From Acidobacteriaceae bacterium (GTDB lineage: Bacteria; Acidobacteriota; Terriglobia; Terriglobales; Acidobacteriaceae), in the NCBI GenBank assembly GCA_003138515.1, contig PLGG01000041.1:180-61402 (forward strand): a stretch of 61,223 nt of DNA, in the 5' to 3' direction. The position numbers and the translations under genes were made by a program. Every line of letters starts with the position of its first letter. The first letter of the stretch is position 1. Below are positions 56,716-61,223 of this stretch, piece by piece. The notes below the pieces were generated by a model. That model did no database searches, was not told where the DNA came from, and was given only the letters and a program-made list of their open reading frames with translations.

Positions 56716-57564
56716 ATGAATCTCAGCCAACTGGAGCAGGAGATCGAGCGGCACTTTGCCGCCGGCCCGGCCGCCATCGGTGACGCCGCGGCCATGACCG
56801 GGTTCCTCGCGCTGCGTTCCGCGCTGGAGGCGGGCGAAGTCCGCGCCGCTGAGCCTGACGCGGCTTCGCCCTCGCGCTGGCGCGTGAATGCCTGGGTCAA
56901 GCGCGGCATCCTGCTTGGGTTCCGCCTCGGCGCGCTCGAAGAGATGCCCGCGACAGGCCTTTCATTTGTCGACAAGCACACCTTTCCCGCCCGCCGCTTC
57001 GCCGCCGGCGACGGTGTGCGTGTGGTTCCCGGCGGCTCTTCGGTCCGCGCCGGGGCCTTTGTCGCTCGCGGCGTCGTCTGCATGCCGCCGATGTACATCA
57101 ACGTCGGCGCTTACGTCGACGAAGGGGCGCTGGTCGACTCGCACGCGCTGGTCGGCTCGTGCGCGCAGATCGGAAAGCGCGTTCACTTGAGCGCCGCGGC
57201 CCAGATTGGCGGCGTGCTCGAGCCCGTCAACGCCAGCCCGGTCGTCATCGAAGACGACGTCCTCGTCGGCGGCAATTGCGGTGTCTACGAAGGGACAATC
57301 GTGCGCAAGGGCGCAGTGCTGGCTGCTGGCGCTATCCTCACCCGCGGCACTCCGCTCTTCGATCTGGTCAACGGCACAGTGCTGCGCGCCTCCGCCGACC
57401 TTCCGCTCATCGTCCCGGAGAATGCCGTGGTCGTCCCTGGCGCTCGCGCTGTTAACAAAGGCAACGGTAAGGAGTGGGGCCTGAGCCTCTACGCACCCGC
57501 CATCGTCAAGTACCGCGACGATAAAACCGATCTCAGCACTGCGCTCGAAGACCTTTTGCGATAA
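56716..57564 (+). CDS. dapD: Tetrahydrodipicolinate N-succinyltransferase
   Basis: DapD succinylates tetrahydrodipicolinate in the lysine and meso-diaminopimelate pathway. The 282-residue protein has the N-terminal helical domain and a left-handed beta-helix: [48 protein letters not shown], then [43 protein letters not shown]. These residues match DapD, not the acetyltransferase DapH. The ATG at 56716 begins [14 protein letters not shown]. Other dap genes are not in the window. Confidence 0.95.
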   Translation: MNLSQLEQEIERHFAAGPAAIGDAAAMTGFLALRSALEAGEVRAAEPDAASPSRWRVNAWVKRGILLGFRLGALEEMPATGLSFVDKHTFPARRFAAGDGVRVVPGGSSVRAGAFVARGVVCMPPMYINVGAYVDEGALVDSHALVGSCAQIGKRVHLSAAAQIGGVLEPVNASPVVIEDDVLVGGNCGVYEGTIVRKGAVLAAGAILTRGTPLFDLVNGTVLRASADLPLIVPENAVVVPGARAVNKGNGKEWGLSLYAPAIVKYRDDKTDLSTALEDLLR

Positions 57565-57628
57565 CCAGACCGGCAATCGACTTGGAGCCCGAATCGGCGG
57601 ATAATAGAGGAGAAATGGTGACGCGGCC

Positions 57629-57886
57629 ATGACGATTCAAATTGAACTCAGCCCGGAAGCGGAAGCCCGCTTGATGGCCGCTGCCGTCGTGCGCGGCGTT
57701 GCCCTCGAATCTTACTCCGGGCACCTGTTGCAATAGATATTGGCTCCCCACACCCCCGGCACGGGCGTACTTACTGAAGAGGACGTGCGGGCGGCAACGA
57801 AGGTATTCACCGAGCGCTCGGCGAACCTGCCGGTCCTGCCGCCAGAAGTCACGGAGCGAGCCAGCTATTATGAGGACCGCATGTAA
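57629..57886 (+). pseudogene. Decayed antitoxin gene interrupted by TAG
   Basis: ATG at 57629 opens MTIQIELSPEAEARLMAAAV, an antitoxin-like start, and reaches a TAG at 57734-57736. The same frame then continues with protein-like sequence (VLTEEDVRAATKVFTERSANLPVLPPEV) to a TAA at 57884. It is most simply a small antitoxin gene of about 84 codons with an in-frame amber stop. The next gene, a cut PIN domain, supports this. Confidence 0.6.
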
Positions 57887-57970
57887 ATGGCTGGCGAGCT
57901 AGTTCTCGTGGACAGCAACGTTCTCATCCGCTGGCTGCAAGATCCCCTGGACACATCGCATCGGTTCTAG
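57887..57970 (+). pseudogene. Truncated PIN-domain (VapC-like) remnant
   Basis: ATG directly after the antitoxin-frame TAA opens MAGELVLVDSNVLIRWLQDPL, the canonical first strand and helix of a PIN toxin with its first Asp, but the frame stops at 27 residues. The remaining PIN residues are absent, so the toxin is dead. Confidence 0.6.
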
Positions 57971-58040
57971 AGAAGCCGTAGTCAACGGACCGGCGTCTGC
58001 CGCGTCTAAACCCGTGGAAAGTGTGTAGCCAAGAGATTTC

Positions 58041-59219
58041 ATGAAGATTCAGCCCTCTCTCCGCCCCAGTCTCTTACTGCTTGCCGTTTCGCTGGCCGGC
58101 CTTCCCTGCCTGCGCGGTTCCCTCGCGGCCCAGCAGCCTTCTACCACGAAACCCATGACCACGATCAAGGTGGAGGCACGCGAAGTTCTGCTTCCCGTCA
58201 CGGTCATCGACAAGCACGGGGCACTTGTCACCAATCTGACCGCCAAGGATTTCACGCTCACCGAAGATGGGCGTACGCAGGTCATCAAGAGCTTCACGAC
58301 CCAGAGCAACCTGCCCTTCCGCCTCGGCCTGCTCGTCGACACCAGCCGCAGCGTCTACTCGGCCATAGAAAGCGAGCGAAAGGCCGCGGAGAAATTCGTC
58401 GAGCTGATGCTGCCAGCCGATGCAAAGACCGACGCTCATGGGGACCAAGCCTTTGTCATCCACTTCGACCGCGAGGTGGAACTGCTCGAGGATTTCACCA
58501 ACTCCCGCGACAAGCTGGATCATGAGATCGATGCCATGACCCCGACTTCGCGGGAGCGGAGCTCTCAGGGCCCCGAGAGCAGCGGTGACGACCACGGCTA
58601 CGGAGACCATGCCGGCGGCCACTCCGGCGGAACGCAGCTCTACGACGCCATCTATCTCGCTTCGGACGACCTGATGAAGCCGAAGGATGGCCGCAAGGCC
58701 CTTGTCGTCTTCTCTGACGGTGTGGATAGCGGCAGCAAGGAGACGCTCAACGACGCCATTGATGCGGCCGACCGCGCCGGCGTCGAGGTCTTCACCATCT
58801 ACTTCAAAGGCGAAGAGGATCGCGGCGGGTTTGGCTTCCCCGGCGGTGGTCACAACGGCGGCGGGGGCGGCGGCTATCCCGGCGGCGGCTATCCCGGCGG
58901 CGGTGGTGGTTGGCCCGGAGGAGGAGGAGGAAGTCCGCATCCAGGCGGTAAAAACGCGCCCCAGCTCGACGGGAAAAAGATCATGCAGGAAATCGCCTCG
59001 CGCACCGGAGGTCAATTCTTCGAAGCTAAGAAGAAAGACAATCTGGAGGAGATTTACGGCCTCATCGCCGGCGCGCTCCGCCAGCAGTACCTGCTGACCT
59101 ACACTCCCGATCAGGTGGACACTGAGGGCGACTTCCACAAGATCGTCTTGAAGACCAGCTTGCCTGACTTGACCGTTGTCACACGCGAGGGCTACTACCC
59201 GCCTTCATCCGACAAGTAA
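58041..59219 (+). CDS. Secreted VWFA-related acidobacterial protein
   Basis: A 392-residue exported protein (signal to about residue 30) of the VWFA-related group typical of Acidobacteria. IKVEAREVLLPVTVIDKHGALVTNLTAKDFTLTEDGRTQVIKSF is the conserved N-terminal strand domain. The VWA domain begins FRLGLLVDTSRSV with MIDAS Asp100, Ser102 and Ser104. A Gly-rich insert (about 255-310, tandem GGYPGGG-like repeats) splits the domain before KIMQEIASRTGGQFFEA and the closing LRQQYLLTYTPD. It may bind ligands with a metal ion; no partner gene is obvious. Confidence 0.9.
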   Translation: MKIQPSLRPSLLLLAVSLAGLPCLRGSLAAQQPSTTKPMTTIKVEAREVLLPVTVIDKHGALVTNLTAKDFTLTEDGRTQVIKSFTTQSNLPFRLGLLVDTSRSVYSAIESERKAAEKFVELMLPADAKTDAHGDQAFVIHFDREVELLEDFTNSRDKLDHEIDAMTPTSRERSSQGPESSGDDHGYGDHAGGHSGGTQLYDAIYLASDDLMKPKDGRKALVVFSDGVDSGSKETLNDAIDAADRAGVEVFTIYFKGEEDRGGFGFPGGGHNGGGGGGYPGGGYPGGGGGWPGGGGGSPHPGGKNAPQLDGKKIMQEIASRTGGQFFEAKKKDNLEEIYGLIAGALRQQYLLTYTPDQVDTEGDFHKIVLKTSLPDLTVVTREGYYPPSSDK

Positions 59220-59273
59220 GCGACGGCCCATGGTTCGCCGTGTTTTCTCGTGGGCCTCATCTCTGCCTCATGC

Positions 59274-59304
59274 AAAAAGGCCCACGGTTTCGCCGTGGGC
59301 CTTT
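59274..59304. terminator. Bidirectional terminator between convergent genes
   Basis: GGCCCACGG and CCGTGGGCC form a 9-bp stem with a TTTCG loop, flanked by five A and three T. It serves the VWFA gene (+) and the YXWGXW gene (minus). A related but imperfect copy lies at about 59225-59255. Confidence 0.9.
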
Positions 59305-59327
59305 CGCGTTCCGAGGGAAGGATCCGT

Positions 59328-60524
59328 TTAGTGGCCGTGGTCGTGGCCCTGGTTTCCGCCTCCCCCTCCGCCATGCGGTGGCGGCGGATTATGCGGCTGC
59401 GGTGACGGGTTGTTATGCGGCTGCGCCTGTGGACGCGGCTGCGGCGCCGGCTCTGAGTGCGGTTGCGGCTGCGAGTGTGGCTGGAACTGCGGCTGTGGAT
59501 GTGGCTGCGGCTGCGAGTGTGCCTGGAACTGTGGCTGTGGATGCGGCTGCGGCGCCGGCTGATTTCCCGTATTCGAGTGCGACGCGTTGTAGGTCTTGCT
59601 TTCCGCACCGCCGCCCTGGTTGCCTGAGCCGTGATTGCCCCCGCCTCCATTGCCTGAGCCTTGGAATCCCGGGTTGTGATTGCCCGGTCCAGAATTGCCC
59701 GATCCAGGATTGCCCGGCCCATTCTGCGGATTCGCTCCGCCGCGGTTTTCCGGCTGCGCGTTGTGGTTTCCCGTATTCGGATTCGGCGAGTTGTGGTTGT
59801 CGCCGCCCGAAGCGTTCCCGTGCGCTCCGCCTACCATCGGCCGTTCCGTCGCAACGTTCGCCGGATGCCCGCCATTGTGGCTGGCGTAGTTGATTACATT
59901 CGTCCTGGCTGCGCCCTCATGCTGCGTTTGGAACGAGGTCGGGGCCGTGTGCTGCTCGTGCGAGAACCGGGTCTCATCGGCCGTCGGTGGATGATTGATC
60001 CCGCCCTGCCCGCCGCTGTAGGCCACATGCCGATCATTCACGATGGTGTTGTTCCGCACGATCGTGTTGTCCACATACGTGTTGTGAATGACCGTTCTGT
60101 TCACATTCACCACCGCCGTGTTATAGCGGAAGGCTCCGCCGGCCCACATGCCGCCGGCAAAGCCGATGCCCATGTAGCCGAATCCGTAATTCACGCCGCC
60201 GTAGTAGCCCACGTGCGGTCCCCAGTAGCCGGCGTGCCAGATATACAACCCGCTTCCCCAGCCCCAGTATCCGGGCGTCCACAGCGCGCCCTCGTAAGGC
60301 GCCGGAACCCAGATTCCGGGAACCCAGTAGTAGCCGTCATCGCCGTAGGCCCAGTAGCCCGGCGTCCAGAGCCAACCATCTTCCGGGCAGGGCGGCTGCA
60401 CATAAACCGGCAGCACTGGTGGCGCAAACCCTACGCTGATAAAAACTGCCGCGCTGGAAACAGCGGGGATCAGACAAACAAGCAAGGCGAGCAACATGAC
60501 CCGCATAAAACGGAAATTTCGCAT
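59328..60524 (-). CDS. Secreted YXWGXW-repeat protein with a His/Gln/Pro/Asn-rich tail
   Basis: A 398-residue exported protein (signal [25 protein letters not shown]). Residues 40-125 carry aromatic repeats ([49 protein letters not shown]) of the YXWGXW type. The middle is Asn-rich ([27 protein letters not shown]). The last 200 residues are His/Gln/Pro/Asn/Gly-rich, with 42-bp DNA repeats coding [13 protein letters not shown] and the end GHDHGH. AAGGAGG precedes the ATG at 60524. It is probably a surface or biofilm-associated protein; the His-rich end may bind metal. Confidence 0.8.
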   Translation of the reverse strand: MRNFRFMRVMLLALLVCLIPAVSSAAVFISVGFAPPVLPVYVQPPCPEDGWLWTPGYWAYGDDGYYWVPGIWVPAPYEGALWTPGYWGWGSGLYIWHAGYWGPHVGYYGGVNYGFGYMGIGFAGGMWAGGAFRYNTAVVNVNRTVIHNTYVDNTIVRNNTIVNDRHVAYSGGQGGINHPPTADETRFSHEQHTAPTSFQTQHEGAARTNVINYASHNGGHPANVATERPMVGGAHGNASGGDNHNSPNPNTGNHNAQPENRGGANPQNGPGNPGSGNSGPGNHNPGFQGSGNGGGGNHGSGNQGGGAESKTYNASHSNTGNQPAPQPHPQPQFQAHSQPQPHPQPQFQPHSQPQPHSEPAPQPRPQAQPHNNPSPQPHNPPPPHGGGGGGNQGHDHGH

Positions 60525-60674
60525 GGAGGAACCTCCTTGATTCTCGATCGGATTGAGCCTCTCGAGCGGCCTGGTTGTCCAGCTCAAGCGCGCATCCAGT
60601 CTATGGCAGTTGGAACCCCTCCTGCGCGGAGAAGTTGCACCGGAGGGGGTGTTTTTCCGTAGCTTGTAACTGCT

Positions 60675-61223
60675 TTAATACCTGTAGCTAAGCCCCATCC
60701 CGATCACATGCCGCGCTTGCAGGTTTACCGGCGTGGTCACCACCGGAGGTCCGTCCGCGGGAACAAGAGGATTGAAGTAGGGGTTTTGGACATAGATCGA
60801 CCCGATGTTTCCAGCCACCTGTCCGACGCCAATGTCGAACGAGAAATGAGGATGCTCGCGCTGCGTCACGCGGACAGCGTAGTCCAGCGTTGTGGGTAGA
60901 TGGGCGCTCATAAGCGGGTACGATGCAGGATTGCAGGCGCCTGCCAGTTCGCACTGATAAAGCGCCGCGTTCAACAGGGTATTCAGATTCACGGCAGTCT
61001 TGGGCTCCTGCGTGAATCCGGCCGATGGAACCGCCACGATTCCATGGCCGATGGGCAGAGGAATGCCCAACCCGCCGAAGAACCGCCCGCCAAAGCGAGT
61101 GCTCTGGCCGCCAATGCCGAAGATCGTTGCATTGGTGGCCTTCCAGCCCAGATTCAGCAGGAACGGCACAGGAGGTTTCGCCCAGGTCTTGGTGACAGCA
61201 ACGTACACGTCGCCGTTGGTGTA
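60675..61223 (-). CDS. C-terminal part of an outer-membrane beta-barrel protein
   Basis: The frame is open to the window edge; 182 residues are visible. Alternating aromatic strands (YVAVTKTWAKPPVPFLLNLGWKATNATIFGIGG, FSFDIGVGQVAG, VIGMGLSYRY) and the terminal Tyr are typical of outer-membrane barrels. It may belong to DUF3034. The N-terminus lies beyond position 61223, so start and size are unknown. Confidence 0.7.
   Translation of the reverse strand, partial: YTNGDVYVAVTKTWAKPPVPFLLNLGWKATNATIFGIGGQSTRFGGRFFGGLGIPLPIGHGIVAVPSAGFTQEPKTAVNLNTLLNAALYQCELAGACNPASYPLMSAHLPTTLDYAVRVTQREHPHFSFDIGVGQVAGNIGSIYVQNPYFNPLVPADGPPVVTTPVNLQARHVIGMGLSYRY

Noticed and set aside
60605..60656. Hairpin ACCCCTCC...GGAGGGGGT followed by five T on the plus strand
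   Set aside because: It looks like a plus-strand terminator, but no plus-strand gene ends here, and on the minus strand there is no T-run in the right place.

Overview
The window is a GC-rich bacterial chromosome segment with closely packed genes on both strands. It most likely comes from an acidobacterium (Acidobacteriota, Terriglobia-like). The clues are a VWFA-related protein of the acidobacterial type (58041-59219), a secreted YXWGXW-repeat protein (59328-60524), C-terminal SEC-C SecA, large tandem beta-propeller lipoproteins, and scattered housekeeping genes. Taxonomy is inferred from protein families only; there is no rRNA gene and no tRNA was recognised by eye.

Layout. 1-10.4 kb: the start of a Sua5/YrdC gene (minus, cut by the window edge), a CYTH phosphatase/cyclase-fold protein, a CpaE/TadZ-like ATPase, SecA, a DUF4160/DUF2442 pair, ClpC with a strong terminator, and a LolD-like ABC ATPase. 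10.6-13.1 kb: a small DUF3303-like protein, then heme o synthase (CtaB), a DUF420/CtaM-like protein and a small membrane protein, i.e. cytochrome oxidase assembly. 13.2-19.3 kb: a periplasmic phosphate-binding-like protein, a frameshifted outer-membrane porin, a secreted unknown, an alpha/beta hydrolase, a MOSC protein and a zinc-ribbon membrane protein. 19.7-23.5 kb: a blaI-blaR-htrA operon on the minus strand, with two matching palindromes. 23.7-25 kb: a cupin and a chloramphenicol-acetyltransferase-like gene.

25.4-34.8 kb is the largest functional unit: two paralogous membrane proteins, DUF4129, DUF4350, a MoxR AAA+ ATPase, a DUF58 (VWA-like) protein, SpoIIM and RDD proteins. This is a MoxR/VWA envelope module. 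A MazEF-type toxin-antitoxin pair sits between moxR and the DUF58 gene, and the toxin stop codon overlaps the DUF58 start codon.

35-49 kb: SSB, an exported PPC/DUF296 protein, MalQ, a PpiD-like periplasmic foldase, a BON/glycine-zipper surface protein, PGI and ManA (sugar phosphate isomerases, one likely operon), a POTRA-type secreted protein, a DUF421 membrane protein, a VapBC module and GMP synthase. 49-61 kb: a pectinesterase remnant, three tandem beta-propeller lipoproteins, an acyltransferase, UMP kinase, an unknown small protein, DapD, a decayed VapBC-like module, the VWFA protein, the YXWGXW protein and the 3' end of an outer-membrane protein.

The signals most worth following up are G-tract octamer/heptamer arrays placed on the coding strand at the stop codons of several unrelated genes; the BlaI/BlaR/HtrA operon with paired operators; the toxin-antitoxin insertion in the MoxR operon; divergent genes whose ATG codons share two bases; and several decayed genes (porin frameshift, pectinesterase tail, vapBC remnant).
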